A stretch of DNA of 38,519 nucleotides. Source: Xanthomonas bromi. Its GTDB lineage: Bacteria; Pseudomonadota; Gammaproteobacteria; Xanthomonadales; Xanthomonadaceae. The notes under the pieces were generated by a model. The model made no database searches, was not told the DNA's origin, and saw only the letters and a program-made list of their open reading frames with translations. Positions 7,454 to 19,350 of this stretch are shown piece by piece. The position numbers and the translations under genes were made by a program. The stretch is taken from contig NZ_FLTX01000070.1 in assembly GCF_900092025.1 (NCBI RefSeq), forward strand, positions 1 through 38,519, written 5' to 3'. Each line of letters begins with the position of its first letter. Within the stretch, counting starts at the first letter, position 1.

Positions 7454-9811
7454 TCAGAACGGCAACGGATGCTCAGGCAACAACGTCTGCAATTGTTCGC
7501 GGAACAGCGTGCGGATCCGCTGCAGTGCGGCCTCGCTGTCGGCTTCGAACCGCAGCACCAGGATCGGCGTGGTGTTGGAGGCGCGGACCAACCCCCAGCC
7601 ATCGACGAAGTCCGCGCGCAAACCATCAATGGTCGACAGCCGCGCCGATTCGAACGGCGATTCTTCGCTCGCCTGCGCACGTGCGACAAAGCGTGCGACC
7701 AGCGCATGCGCATCGCCCTTAACCGGCACCTTGATTTCCGGCGTGGAGATGCTTTCGGGCAAGGCGTCCAACACCTCGGACGGGGTCTGCTCGCGCTGGG
7801 CCAGAATTTCCAGCAAGCGGGCGGCGGCGTAGATGCCGTCGTCGAAGCCGTACCAGCGTTCCTTGAAGAAGAAGTGCCCGCTCATCTCGCCGGCCAACTC
7901 GGCATCGGTTTCGCGCATCTTCGACTTGATCAGCGAATGCCCGGTCTTCCACATCAGCGGGCTGCCGCCATTGCGCAACACGTAGTCGGACAGCTTACCG
8001 GTGCACTTCACGTCGTAGATGACCAACGCACCCGGATTACGCTGCAGCACATCGGCGGCGAACAGCATCAGCAGGCGGTCGGGGAACACCACCGCGCCTT
8101 CCTTGGTCACCACGCCCAGGCGGTCGGCGTCGCCATCGAACGCCACGCCGATATCCGCATCGAAGCGTTGCACCATCTTCACCAGATCGTCGAGGGTGTG
8201 CGGCTCGCTCGGGTCGGGGTGATGATTGGGAAAGGTGCCGTCGATTTCGCAATACAGCGGCATGACCTTGGCACCGATGGCCTCCAGCAGGCGCGGCGCG
8301 ATATCGCCGGCCACGCCGTTGCCGGCGTCCACCACCACCTTGATCGGGCGATCGAGCTGCACGTCGTCGGCGATGCGCTGGATATAAGCATCGCTGATAT
8401 CGCGCTGTTGCAGTTCGCCAGGCGTGGCGGCGGTATGCAGGCGGCCTGCGTTGATGCGCTGGTGCAGTTCCGCGATGGCGTCGCCGGACAACGTTTCGCC
8501 ACCGATCACGATCTTGAAACCGTTGTAGTCCGGCGGATTGTGGCTGCCGGTCACCGCCACACAGCTGCCGGCATGCAGCTCGTAAGCGCCGAAGTACACC
8601 ACCGGCGTCGGTGCCAGGCCGATGTCGGTGACATTGCAGCCGGCGCGGCGCAGGCCGTCGATCAGGCCGTTGGTCAGCTCCGGTCCGGACAGCCGGCCGT
8701 CGCGACCGACCACCACATCGCGCAGACCCTGCGCCTGCATCACGCTGCCGATAGCCTGCCCGATCACGGCGGCAACGCCGGGGTTGAGATCTTTGCCGAC
8801 CACGCCGCGGATGTCGTAGGCGCGGAACATGTGGGGGGCGACCTGCACTGCCGGCACTGGCACTGGCACTGGCACTGGCGCCGCGAGCGGGATCTCGGCG
8901 TCCAGCGCACGTGCTTCGCTGGCAATGCTGGCGTCGTGCCGAAGGCTCTGACTGAAGGTGGGTTCATCGGCACTGGATTGGCCGGCAACCCGGCGCCGCG
9001 GCAAGGCCACCTGCCCCCGGCTGGCCAGCACCAGCAACACCGCAATGATCAGCAGCAACGCGGCCACGATGGCGCAACCGACCGCGCCCAGGCCTACTGA
9101 GCCGCTACTGCCCTGCGGCACCGCCGCAGCCACACGCAGGCCGCTGGTACCAAGCGGTCTGGCCAGCGTTTCGGCCGCATCGGACAAACCGGCATCTCCT
9201 TGCTGGGCCACGTTGTAACTGCCCTGGCGCAAGGCCAGATAGGCGCTGCCGGGCACCGCAATCGCGTCCAGCGGGCCGGTCAGGCGCAGCAACGGCAGGC
9301 GTGCATACGCAACGGCTGGCTGCCCCCCCAGGCGTACCCTGGCAGCCACGCCCAGCCGGACCTGTTTGGCGTCGCGCACCACGCGCACCTGCGCACGGTC
9401 GGCCACCTGCGCCGATTCGAGCAGGCTCAGCCGCGCGTAACCAAAATTCTTGGGGTCGGAATAGGCCGCGCCAAGGTCACCAGGCACCACCTGGACCTCC
9501 TCGGCGCCTTTGAAGCGCTCACGGATGGCCGTTGCGGCCGCCAGCGCATCGCCACCGGCCAGCGCAGCGATGACCGGCGGCTGCTTGAGCACGGCATCGA
9601 GCTGGCTGGCCTGCGTGGCCATTGCCTGGCCCACGTCCTGCACCGCACGGTCGCGTGCCTGCTCCAGGTCTTGCGCCACCGCGTCTTGGCGCCATTGCGC
9701 ATAACTGCTCCAGCCGAACCACGCGGCCAGCAACAGCACGATGCCCCCCAACACCGGACCACTCGTACGCACGCTGGACATCGACTGCCTGCGCTCGTTC
9801 GCCTTGCTCAT
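7454..9811 (-). CDS. algC: Membrane-anchored phosphomannomutase/phosphoglucomutase (long AlgC)
   Basis: Interconverts hexose 6- and 1-phosphates (mannose and glucose), feeding GDP-mannose and UDP-glucose to xanthan-like polysaccharide and LPS. The product is 785 aa. The catalytic half begins at about residue 326 (HMFRAYDIRG); the phosphoserine loop is TGSHNPPDYN with Ser near 423, the metal loop is DGDADR, the sugar loop GEMSGHFFF, and the phosphate loop RASNTTP. The N-terminal 300 residues are extra: TM1 at about 18-37, a region of about 200 residues likely outside the membrane, TM2 at about 241-265, then a PVPVPVPVPA linker. Pseudomonas long-form AlgC has the same plan and the same coaBC-dut-algC neighbours. 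ATG 9811 is chosen; the frame opens at 9853. Confidence 0.93.
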   Translation of the reverse strand: MSKANERRQSMSSVRTSGPVLGGIVLLLAAWFGWSSYAQWRQDAVAQDLEQARDRAVQDVGQAMATQASQLDAVLKQPPVIAALAGGDALAAATAIRERFKGAEEVQVVPGDLGAAYSDPKNFGYARLSLLESAQVADRAQVRVVRDAKQVRLGVAARVRLGGQPAVAYARLPLLRLTGPLDAIAVPGSAYLALRQGSYNVAQQGDAGLSDAAETLARPLGTSGLRVAAAVPQGSSGSVGLGAVGCAIVAALLLIIAVLLVLASRGQVALPRRRVAGQSSADEPTFSQSLRHDASIASEARALDAEIPLAAPVPVPVPVPAVQVAPHMFRAYDIRGVVGKDLNPGVAAVIGQAIGSVMQAQGLRDVVVGRDGRLSGPELTNGLIDGLRRAGCNVTDIGLAPTPVVYFGAYELHAGSCVAVTGSHNPPDYNGFKIVIGGETLSGDAIAELHQRINAGRLHTAATPGELQQRDISDAYIQRIADDVQLDRPIKVVVDAGNGVAGDIAPRLLEAIGAKVMPLYCEIDGTFPNHHPDPSEPHTLDDLVKMVQRFDADIGVAFDGDADRLGVVTKEGAVVFPDRLLMLFAADVLQRNPGALVIYDVKCTGKLSDYVLRNGGSPLMWKTGHSLIKSKMRETDAELAGEMSGHFFFKERWYGFDDGIYAAARLLEILAQREQTPSEVLDALPESISTPEIKVPVKGDAHALVARFVARAQASEESPFESARLSTIDGLRADFVDGWGLVRASNTTPILVLRFEADSEAALQRIRTLFREQLQTLLPEHPLPF
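8853..8876. repeat. Hexanucleotide repeat (GGCACT)4 inside algC
   Basis: Four perfect GGCACT copies on the plus strand, followed by a partial GGC. On the coding strand they encode the Pro-Val repeats of the linker between TM2 and the mutase domain. Gain or loss of a unit keeps the frame and only changes the linker by two residues. Confidence 0.9.
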
Positions 9812-9824
9812 GTGACTTCCCCCG

Positions 9825-10292
9825 TCAGCGCACGCCGGTGTGGCCGAATCCACCCGCTCCCCGCGCGCTGTCGACGAAAGTATCCACCACTTGCAAGCCC
9901 ACGCGCACGATCGGCAGGATCACCAGCTGCGCAATGCGGTCGCCCGGCTCGATGGTGAAGGCCTCGCGCCCCCGATTCCAGGTGCTGATCAGCAGCGGGC
10001 CCTGGTAATCGGCATCGATCAGGCCAGTGCCGTTGCCGAGCACGATGCCGTGGCGATGGCCCAGGCCCGAACGCGGCAGGATCACTGCGCAGAGCTGCGG
10101 GTCAGACAGATGGATCGCGATGCCGCTGGGAATCAGCGCCGTATCGCCCGGCTCCAGCGTCATCGGCGCTTCCAGCGCGGCGCGCAGGTCCATGCCGGCG
10201 CTGGATTCGGTGGCATAGGCCGGCAGCGGCCACAGATCGCCGAAGCGCGGGTCGAGCAACTTCACCTGCAAGGACTGGGTCTGGGTGCTCAT
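9825..10292 (-). CDS. dut: Deoxyuridine 5'-triphosphate nucleotidohydrolase (dUTPase)
   Basis: Hydrolyses dUTP to dUMP and pyrophosphate, keeping uracil out of DNA and supplying dTMP synthesis; a cytoplasmic homotrimer. At 155 aa it is of normal length. The five family motifs are present in order: SSAGMDLRA (about 30), LPRSGLG (about 73), the uracil-binding hairpin [15 protein letters not shown] (about 86), [10 protein letters not shown] (about 117) and the C-terminal arm [10 protein letters not shown] (about 144). The start overlaps the coaBC stop by four bases (ATGA), and algC begins 13 bases after the dut stop, so coaBC-dut-algC reads as one operon. Confidence 0.97.
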   Translation of the reverse strand: MSTQTQSLQVKLLDPRFGDLWPLPAYATESSAGMDLRAALEAPMTLEPGDTALIPSGIAIHLSDPQLCAVILPRSGLGHRHGIVLGNGTGLIDADYQGPLLISTWNRGREAFTIEPGDRIAQLVILPIVRVGLQVVDTFVDSARGAGGFGHTGVR

Positions 10293-11560
10293 GCCTGCAA
10301 TCTCTCCTCGATCAGGGCCAGCAGTTGGTCGGCGAGGTGGGTCTTGCTGCTGCTGGGGAACGCACGCTCGCCGCCCTGCCAGTAGGCGGTGGCGGCGTTG
10401 TTGTCGCTTTCGAAGCCGCCGCCTTCGATCCCCACCTGGTTGGCGATGATCAGGTCCAGCCGCTTGGCCGCCAGCTTGCCACGCGCGTAATGCTCCACAT
10501 CGTGCGTTTCAGCCGCAAAACCGACCACCAGTTTCAACGCACCGGTCTGCGCCGCGACCTCGGCCAGGATGTCCGGTGTGCGCACCAGTTCCAGGGTCAG
10601 CGTTTCGCCGGTCTTCTTGATCTTCTGCGGCACCATCCGCTTGGGCGTGTAGTCGGCCACGGCAGCGGCCCCGATGTAGATGTCGGCCGGAAATGCACCC
10701 AGTACCGCATCGCGCATCTGCGCGGCCGAGCGCACGTCGATACGCTGCACGCCCGGGGGCGTGGTCTGGTGCACCGGCCCGCTGACCAGCACCACATCGG
10801 CGCCCTGCCTGGCAGCGGCGGCGGCCAGGGCGTAGCCCATCTTGCCGCTGCTGCGATTGCCGACGTAGCGCACCGGATCCAGATCCTCGAAGGTGGGCCC
10901 GGCGCTGATCACGATACGCAGGCCTTCCAGCTGCGCGCTGCTGGGAATGAACACCGGCGCAGCCGCGCTCCTGGCGCCGGCCGGAGCAGCACTCACCGCT
11001 GCACCGCCAGCCAGCGCGGCAATGATCGCTGCCGGCTCTGCCAACCGCCCGGGGCCGGATTCGCCTTCGGCCAGCGGGCCGTCGTCGGGGCCCACTACCG
11101 CCACCCCGCGCGTGCGCAGGGTGGCGATGTTGGCCTGGGTGGCCGGATGCAGCCACATGCGGTGGTTCATGGCCGGCGCCACGGTCAGCGGCGCAGTGGT
11201 TGCCAGGCACAGCGTGGTGACCAGATCGTCGGCCAGGCCGTGCGCGAGCCGCGCCAGCAGATCGGCGGTGGCGGGAGCCACGATCACCTGATCGGCCCAG
11301 CGCGCCAGTTCGATATGGCCCATCGCCTGCTCGGCAGCGCTGTCCCACAGCGTGGTGCGGGTGGGTTGCCCGGACAAGGCCTGGAAGCTGAGCGGGGTGA
11401 CGAATTGTTGCGCGCCGCTGGTCATGGCGACCTGCACCTGCGCACCGGCGTCGCGCAGGCGACGGACCAGTTCGAGCGATTTGTAAGCGGCGATGCCTCC
11501 GCCGACGCACAGCAGCAAACGCTGTCCGTCCAGGGGGCGGGCCTGAGTGGAGCCGATCAC
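10289..11560 (-). CDS. coaBC: Bifunctional phosphopantothenoylcysteine decarboxylase / phosphopantothenate-cysteine ligase
   Basis: Two steps of coenzyme A synthesis: the CoaB half joins 4'-phosphopantothenate with cysteine using CTP, and the CoaC half (FMN) decarboxylates the product. The product is 423 aa. CoaC is N-terminal: [40 protein letters not shown], then the substrate loop PAMNHRMW. CoaB is C-terminal: [25 protein letters not shown] and [20 protein letters not shown]. The start is GTG 11560 (GTGATCGGCTCC), with AGGA about ten bases upstream. The promoter must lie in the roughly 95 bases shared with the divergent radC. First gene of the coaBC-dut-algC run. Confidence 0.96.
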   Translation of the reverse strand: MIGSTQARPLDGQRLLLCVGGGIAAYKSLELVRRLRDAGAQVQVAMTSGAQQFVTPLSFQALSGQPTRTTLWDSAAEQAMGHIELARWADQVIVAPATADLLARLAHGLADDLVTTLCLATTAPLTVAPAMNHRMWLHPATQANIATLRTRGVAVVGPDDGPLAEGESGPGRLAEPAAIIAALAGGAAVSAAPAGARSAAAPVFIPSSAQLEGLRIVISAGPTFEDLDPVRYVGNRSSGKMGYALAAAAARQGADVVLVSGPVHQTTPPGVQRIDVRSAAQMRDAVLGAFPADIYIGAAAVADYTPKRMVPQKIKKTGETLTLELVRTPDILAEVAAQTGALKLVVGFAAETHDVEHYARGKLAAKRLDLIIANQVGIEGGGFESDNNAATAYWQGGERAFPSSSKTHLADQLLALIEERLQA

Positions 11561-11656
11561 GTCGGAGTCGTCCTACGGTTACAAGGACAACTAGATTAGC
11601 CGATGCCCCGCGCTGGCCTGATGGGCGTGCGCGATAAGCACCGGCAATCTCGCCAT

Positions 11657-12334
11657 ATGCACATACACGACTGGCCCACCAATGAACGCCCGCGCGAGAA
11701 ACTTCTGGCGCGCGGGGCCGCTGCCTTGTCCGATGCCGAGCTGCTGGCGATCTTCGTCGGTTCCGGCCTGCGCGGGCAGGACGCGGTACAGACCGCGCGC
11801 GATCTGCTGCACCGGCACGGCCCGCTGCGCCTGCTGCTGGACCGCCCGGCCAAAACGCTGGCGCGCCTGCCCGGGCTGGGCCCGGCCTCGGCCTGCAAGC
11901 TCGCTGCCGCGCTGGAATTGGCACATCGCCACCTGATGAGCGCGCTGGAGCGCGGCGAGGCGCTGAGCGACCCGCCCAGCGTCGGGCGCTACTTCTCGCA
12001 GCGGCTGCGCGCGCGGGCCTACGAAGTGTTCGCGGTGTTGTTCCTGGACAACCGCCACCGCGCCATCGCCTTCGAAGAACTGTTCACCGGCACCATCGAC
12101 GGCGCCGACATCCATCCGCGCGAAGTGGTGCGGCGTGCGCTCCTGCACAACGCGGCGGCGGTGATCGTCGGACACAATCACCCGTCCGGCAACCCGGAGC
12201 CCTCCGAGGCCGACCGAGCGGTCACCAAACGGCTGCTGGACGGCCTGGATCTGGTCGACATCCGCCTGCTGGACCACTTCGTCATCGGCGATGGGCGGCC
12301 AGTGTCGTTAGCCGAGCGCGGCTGGCTGGACTGA
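11657..12334 (+). CDS. radC: RadC family JAB1/MPN metalloprotease-like DNA repair protein
   Basis: A 225-aa RadC-family protein. The N-terminal helix-hairpin-helix segment is [21 protein letters not shown] (about 74-94). The C-terminal JAMM zinc motif is [14 protein letters not shown] (about 174-187), with the upstream glutamate likely in FEELFTG. The original role in recombinational repair has been questioned and the biochemical activity is not firmly known. ATG 11657 ([16 protein letters not shown]) fits the family start; the frame opens at 11603. Divergent from coaBC, as in Pseudomonas. Confidence 0.94.
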   Translation: MHIHDWPTNERPREKLLARGAAALSDAELLAIFVGSGLRGQDAVQTARDLLHRHGPLRLLLDRPAKTLARLPGLGPASACKLAAALELAHRHLMSALERGEALSDPPSVGRYFSQRLRARAYEVFAVLFLDNRHRAIAFEELFTGTIDGADIHPREVVRRALLHNAAAVIVGHNHPSGNPEPSEADRAVTKRLLDGLDLVDIRLLDHFVIGDGRPVSLAERGWLD

Positions 12335-12421
12335 GCAATGCGGCGCCGACCTGAACCATCGGTCGGACCCTGCGGCACGCGGTCGGGTAAAATCGCTGGT
12401 TTGGTTCCAAGCAGATCCCAC

Positions 12422-14110
12422 TTGAAAGCCCTCCTCCGCGCATTGATCGGCCAAGGCATCGAAGCCTTGCGCGCCAACGGCACCCTGCCTGCCGACACCC
12501 TGCCGCCGGAATTTGTGGTCGAACGACCCAAGACCCGCGAGCACGGCGACTTCGCCACCAACGCCGCCATGCTGCTGGCCAAGGCCGCGCGCAGCAATCC
12601 GCGCGCACTGGCGCAGGCGCTGGTCGCCGCGCTACCGGTCAGCGACGATGTCACCAAAGTGGAAATCGCCGGTCCCGGCTTCATCAATTTCCATCTGGCT
12701 GCCACCGCCTACCAGCGCGAAGTGGCGCATGTGATCAAGCAGGGGCATGACTACGGCCGTGGCCTGGCCGGCAACGGCCGCTCGGTGGGCGTGGAATACG
12801 TGTCGGCCAACCCGACCGGCCCGCTGCATGTCGGTCACGGCCGCGCGGCGGCGATCGGCGATAGCCTGGCACGCGTGCTCGATGCCAACGGTTGGAACGT
12901 CAAACGCGAGTTCTACTACAACGATGCCGGCGTGCAGATCGAGAATCTGGCGCTGTCGGTGCAGGCGCGCGCGCAGGGCCTCACCCCCGACAGCGCCGGC
13001 TGGCCGGAAAACGGCTACCGCGGCGACTACATCGCCGATGTGGCCACGGCTTACCTGGCCGGCGACACCGTCGACCTGGAAGGCCATCTGGTTGCCGGCA
13101 GCAAGGATCCAGCCGACCTGGAAGCGATCCGCCGCTTTGCGGTGGCGTATCTGCGTAACGAGCAAAACCACGACCTGGCGGCGTTCCGGGTGGATTTCGA
13201 TATCTACTTCCTGGAAAGCTCACTGTACAAGGACGGCAAGGTCGAAGAAGCGGTGCAGAAGCTGATCGCCTCCGGCCACACCTACGAGGAAGGTGGCGCG
13301 TTGTGGTTGAAGTCCACCGACTTCGGCGACGACAAGGACCGGGTGATGCGCAAGTCCGATGGCACCTACACCTACTTCGTGCCGGACGTGGCCTATCACC
13401 TGACCAAATGGCAGCGCGGCTACGAGCGCGCCATCACCGAGCTGGGCGCCGATCACCACGGCTCGCTGACGCGCGTGCGCGCCGGTTTGCAGGCAATGGA
13501 GCTGGGCATCCCGCAGGGCTGGCCGGAATACGTGCTGCACCAGATGGTCACGGTGATGCGCGGCGGCGAGGAAGTGAAGCTATCCAAGCGTGCCGGCAGC
13601 TACGTCACCCTGCACGATCTCATTGAAGAAACCAGCGCCGACGCAGTGCGCTGGTTCCTGATCGCGCGCAAGCCCGACTCGCAGCTCACCTTCGATATCG
13701 ACCTGGCGCGTGCCCAGAGCAACGACAACCCGGTGTTCTACGTGCAGTACGCGCATGCGCGGGTCTGCAGCGTGCTGCGCCAGGCGCAGGAGAAAGGCTA
13801 CAAGTACGATCAGGTCCATGGCCTGGCCGAGCTCGCACGCCTGGACGACGAGCACTCGCTCGCGGTGATGGTGGAGTTGTCGCGCTACCCGGAAGTGGTG
13901 GACATCGCCGGCCAGACGCTGGAGCCGTACCAGATCGCCCAATACCTGCGTGAATTGGCGCACGCCTTCCACACGTGGTATCACAACAGCAAGGTGCTGG
14001 TGGACGATGCCGCCGAGCGCGATGCAAAGCTCACCCTGGCGGTCGCCACTCAACAGGTGCTGGCCAATGGCCTGGAACTGCTCGGCGTCAGCGCTCCGGA
14101 AAAGATGTAA
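12422..14110 (+). CDS. argS: Arginyl-tRNA synthetase
   Basis: Class I aminoacyl-tRNA synthetase that charges tRNA-Arg in the cytoplasm. I chose the TTG at 12422 (read as [12 protein letters not shown]), which gives 562 aa, the length I recall for Xanthomonas ArgS. The open frame goes up to an ATG at 12338, but that part shows no similarity. The N-terminal Add-1 domain spans about 1-110, HIGH-like [12 protein letters not shown] lies near 138, the KMSKS-like loop reads [10 protein letters not shown] near 385, and the C-terminal DALR domain holds [14 protein letters not shown] and ends [12 protein letters not shown]. No strong Shine-Dalgarno precedes the TTG. Confidence 0.96.
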   Translation: MKALLRALIGQGIEALRANGTLPADTLPPEFVVERPKTREHGDFATNAAMLLAKAARSNPRALAQALVAALPVSDDVTKVEIAGPGFINFHLAATAYQREVAHVIKQGHDYGRGLAGNGRSVGVEYVSANPTGPLHVGHGRAAAIGDSLARVLDANGWNVKREFYYNDAGVQIENLALSVQARAQGLTPDSAGWPENGYRGDYIADVATAYLAGDTVDLEGHLVAGSKDPADLEAIRRFAVAYLRNEQNHDLAAFRVDFDIYFLESSLYKDGKVEEAVQKLIASGHTYEEGGALWLKSTDFGDDKDRVMRKSDGTYTYFVPDVAYHLTKWQRGYERAITELGADHHGSLTRVRAGLQAMELGIPQGWPEYVLHQMVTVMRGGEEVKLSKRAGSYVTLHDLIEETSADAVRWFLIARKPDSQLTFDIDLARAQSNDNPVFYVQYAHARVCSVLRQAQEKGYKYDQVHGLAELARLDDEHSLAVMVELSRYPEVVDIAGQTLEPYQIAQYLRELAHAFHTWYHNSKVLVDDAAERDAKLTLAVATQQVLANGLELLGVSAPEKM

Positions 14111-14290
14111 TCAGGCGACAGCGACCGGGCGCCATCGCATGCAGCTGGTGCAGCGCATGGCACCGCGGTCAACGCCGGCCTGCAACCTCGGGCGCTGATG
14201 GCGCTCACCGGACAATCAGCGCAGCAGCGCTCATTACCTCAGCAAGTCGGGCCAGTCGGCCCGCAACGACACGATTCGGAGAAGTGGTAG

Positions 14291-15172
14291 ATGGCAGCAC
14301 GACGCGGTAAGAGTCAGGCCCGACGCAATACCAGCAATGGCACCCCAGGGTGGGTGTGGCTGGTGGCTGGCGCCGCGATTGCGGCAGTGATCTTCCTGGC
14401 CGCACCCCACCTGTTCAAAAAGGACGGCGACGGTTTCCTGCGCGTGGGCCCGCGTGCCAATCCGGATGCGCAGCCCGAGCCGGTGGCCGATGCCGACGTG
14501 GACACGCCGGCCGAATTGCCCAAGCCCAGCGCGCAGCCGCCCAAGCCGCAGCCCAAGCCCGGCGATGCGCAGACCCAGTACGATTTCTATACCTTGCTGC
14601 CCGGCAAGGAAGTGCAGATGTCCGATGCCGAACTGGCCGCCAGCGCGCGCGCCGAAGAGGCCGCGCGTGCGCGTGCGGCGCTGGAAGGCAAACCGGTTGC
14701 ACCGGCACCCGGCGCCAGCGTTGCGGCAGCCACACCGGCCGCCAGGGTGCCGGTGCCGCTGAACGAAAGCACCGCCAGCGTGCCCAAGCCGCTGTCGGAA
14801 GCCGCATCGCCACGCCCGGCCGCCCCCCCCGCCTCGGCCAGCACCGCCGCGCTCACCACGCCGGCCGCCGCTGCGCCCAAGCCCGCTGCAACCGCCGCCG
14901 CCGTCACGGCGACGACAGCTGCCCCGGCAGTTGCCGACACCACCCGCTACATCCTCCAGGCCGGCTCGTTCGGCGCTTCTGGCGATGCCGAATCCACCAA
15001 GGCCAAGCTGGCGATGATGGGCCTGGCCGCACGCGTGGAATCGGCCGACATCAGCGGCAAGACGGTCTACCGCGTGCGCATGGGGCCCTACGGCAGCGCC
15101 AGCGAACTGGCCGAAGCCAAGCAAAAGCTCACCGGCAGTGGCGTGTCCGCCATTGCGATCAAGGCGCAGTAG
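14291..15172 (+). CDS. SPOR-domain membrane protein, FtsN-like
   Basis: A 293-aa bitopic inner-membrane protein. A basic cytoplasmic start (MAARRGKSQARR) precedes one transmembrane helix at about 20-40 (GWVWLVAGAAIAAVIFLAAP). A long Pro/Ala-rich periplasmic linker (about 60-212) follows, then a SPOR domain at about 215-290 (RYILQAGSFGASGDAEST and RVRMGPYGSASELAEAKQKL). SPOR domains bind denuded septal peptidoglycan; with this plan the protein is probably the FtsN-type divisome activator, and argS followed by ftsN-like is a common gammaproteobacterial order. GGAG stands about 10 bases before the ATG. A small hairpin (CGGGCC-AGTC-GGCCCG, 14248-14263) lies in its leader. Confidence 0.9.
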   Translation: MAARRGKSQARRNTSNGTPGWVWLVAGAAIAAVIFLAAPHLFKKDGDGFLRVGPRANPDAQPEPVADADVDTPAELPKPSAQPPKPQPKPGDAQTQYDFYTLLPGKEVQMSDAELAASARAEEAARARAALEGKPVAPAPGASVAAATPAARVPVPLNESTASVPKPLSEAASPRPAAPPASASTAALTTPAAAAPKPAATAAAVTATTAAPAVADTTRYILQAGSFGASGDAESTKAKLAMMGLAARVESADISGKTVYRVRMGPYGSASELAEAKQKLTGSGVSAIAIKAQ

Positions 15173-15181
15173 ACACGCGTG

Positions 15182-17691
<2,510 letters not shown>

Positions 17692-18024
17692 GCGTCCGTT
17701 CGGGCGGCGAGAAAGCCCGATTATGCCCTGCACTACCGGCCGCATCACAGCGGCCAGTGCCTCGTTGGCGCAGCACATCAATGCATCCCCCGCGCGATGT
17801 CGACCGAGCACGCATCCAGCCGCACCGTGCGGCGTGTATTCCCTCGATCATGCTGGCACCGCTGCGCGCCTGCACCGTTGGCGGCGTCGGTGCTTGCCTG
17901 CAGCTAACCGGCCAACGTCGCTCTCACCCACGACGCGGCTGGATTGCCACACCTCACCTGGACGGGCGCATCGCCCCCCTCGCGTCCGACTCCGCCGCCT
18001 TCCCATGCAGCGACAGTGTGCCGG
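17692..18024. other. Gap between acyltransferase and glycosyltransferase pseudogene
   Basis: About 330 bases with no supported gene. If the acyltransferase starts at 17745 or 17811, part of this is coding. I see no hairpin with a T-run that would end the upstream glycosyltransferase transcript. Confidence 0.45.
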
Positions 18025-19350
18025 TCATGCGATCGCCCGCTCGCTGTCGCCGCGCGCCGCCACTGGCTTGACCGGCTCCAGCAGCGCCCAGGCCTGCAGT
18101 TGATCCAACGCACGATTCACCCCGTCTTCCTCGCGCACCCGCTGACCGAGTGCGCGTGCCGCCGCACGCATGGCCGGCGCGCTGGCCTGGTGTATGGCAT
18201 CGGCCAGGGTCTATGGCTGCAGACCGGCGCGTGCGAGCGCCGGGGGCGCCACCCCGCGCTGCGCCAAGCAGTACGCCTAGAACGGCTGGTCGTAGCCAAA
18301 GGGCAGCACCACCGACGGAATCCCCGCTGCCAACGCGGCACCGCTGGTGCCAGCGCCACCGTGATGCACTGCCACCGACACGCGCGGAAACAGCCAATCG
18401 TGCGGTGCCTGCTCCAGATGGCAGAAGCGCTCGGCATCATCAACGGCAGCGGCCTCCCCGGCCGCCAAACCGCCCCAGCCGCTGGCCAGCAACGCACGCT
18501 GCCCGGTCAACCGCACCGCTGCCTTGACCGTGGCGGTGAGCTGCGCGGCGGCGCTGCTGGTCATGCTGCCGAAGCCGATATACAGCGGCGGCGGCCCGGC
18601 CTGCAAAAACGCCTGTAGCGCGGCCGGCGGTTGCCGCTGCGACGGCGGCAGCTGCCAGAAGCCGCACACCTGTGCGCCTTCCGGCCAGTCTGGCGGACGC
18701 GGGCACACATGCCCGCTATAGCCGTAGATCACGCGTAGCGTGCTGCGATCCGGACCGCTCCACGGATATTCCGGCAGCCCCAATGCCGAACGCACGATGC
18801 CGTTGACCACCGGCCGCATCAGCTGCCAGCCGACAAAGCGCAGCAGGCGATGCAATGCCACGCTGACCCTTCCAGGCAGACGCAGGTTGGGCATCAGCAT
18901 CAGCGGCAGATGGCGCGACTCGGTGAGCGGCTGCAACTGCGCAAACGCTACAGGCACGCCATACGCCTCGCCCAGACTATGGACGAGGAAACTGGCACTG
19001 CCCACGCCCAGGATCAAGCCGGCACCGGCACACGCCGCGCTGCCCTGCGCGGCCCAATCGCGCGCCCACTCCGGCAACTTCTTGCGCAAGATGCCAGAGG
19101 CACCGCGCATCTCGGCAATGTCCGGATGGTCTTGCAACAGCTCCTGGACATCGCCGCTGAGCGGGAAGAATTCCAGGCCGTTGGCACGGATCAACGCCGC
19201 GAAGTTGGAACTGGTCAGCACCCGCACCGGATAGCCGCGCCGCTGCAAGCCGAGGGCCAGCGCAATGATCTGGCGTACGTCCCCATGCGTGCCCAGGGTG
19301 GCGATGACCACTGGGCGGTTGTGCGCGCTGCTGGCAACAGACTCAGGCAT
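18025..19350 (-). pseudogene. GT1 (UGT-type) glycosyltransferase interrupted by two amber codons
   Basis: Nucleotide-sugar glycosyltransferase of the MGT/sterol-glucosyltransferase type. The N-domain begins VVIATLGTHGDVRQIIALAL; the C-domain has PPLYIGFGSM and the donor site VAVHHGGAGTSGAALAAGIP, then FGYDQPF. There codon 358 is TAG (18279-18277), where the family normally has Trp (DQPFW). Beyond it the same frame goes on as AYCLAQRGVAPPALARAGLQP, meets a second TAG at codon 380 (18213-18211), then continues TLADAIHQASAPAMRAAARALGQ to a TGA at 18025. Without the two ambers the protein would be 441 aa; as written, 357 aa. The ATG at 19350 overlaps the NRPS stop by eight bases, so it belongs to that operon. 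Most likely a recent pseudogene. Confidence 0.82.

Noticed and set aside
7301..9100. 599-codon plus-strand frame opposite algC
   Set aside because: Shadow of algC; no family similarity, His/Gln/Arg-rich.
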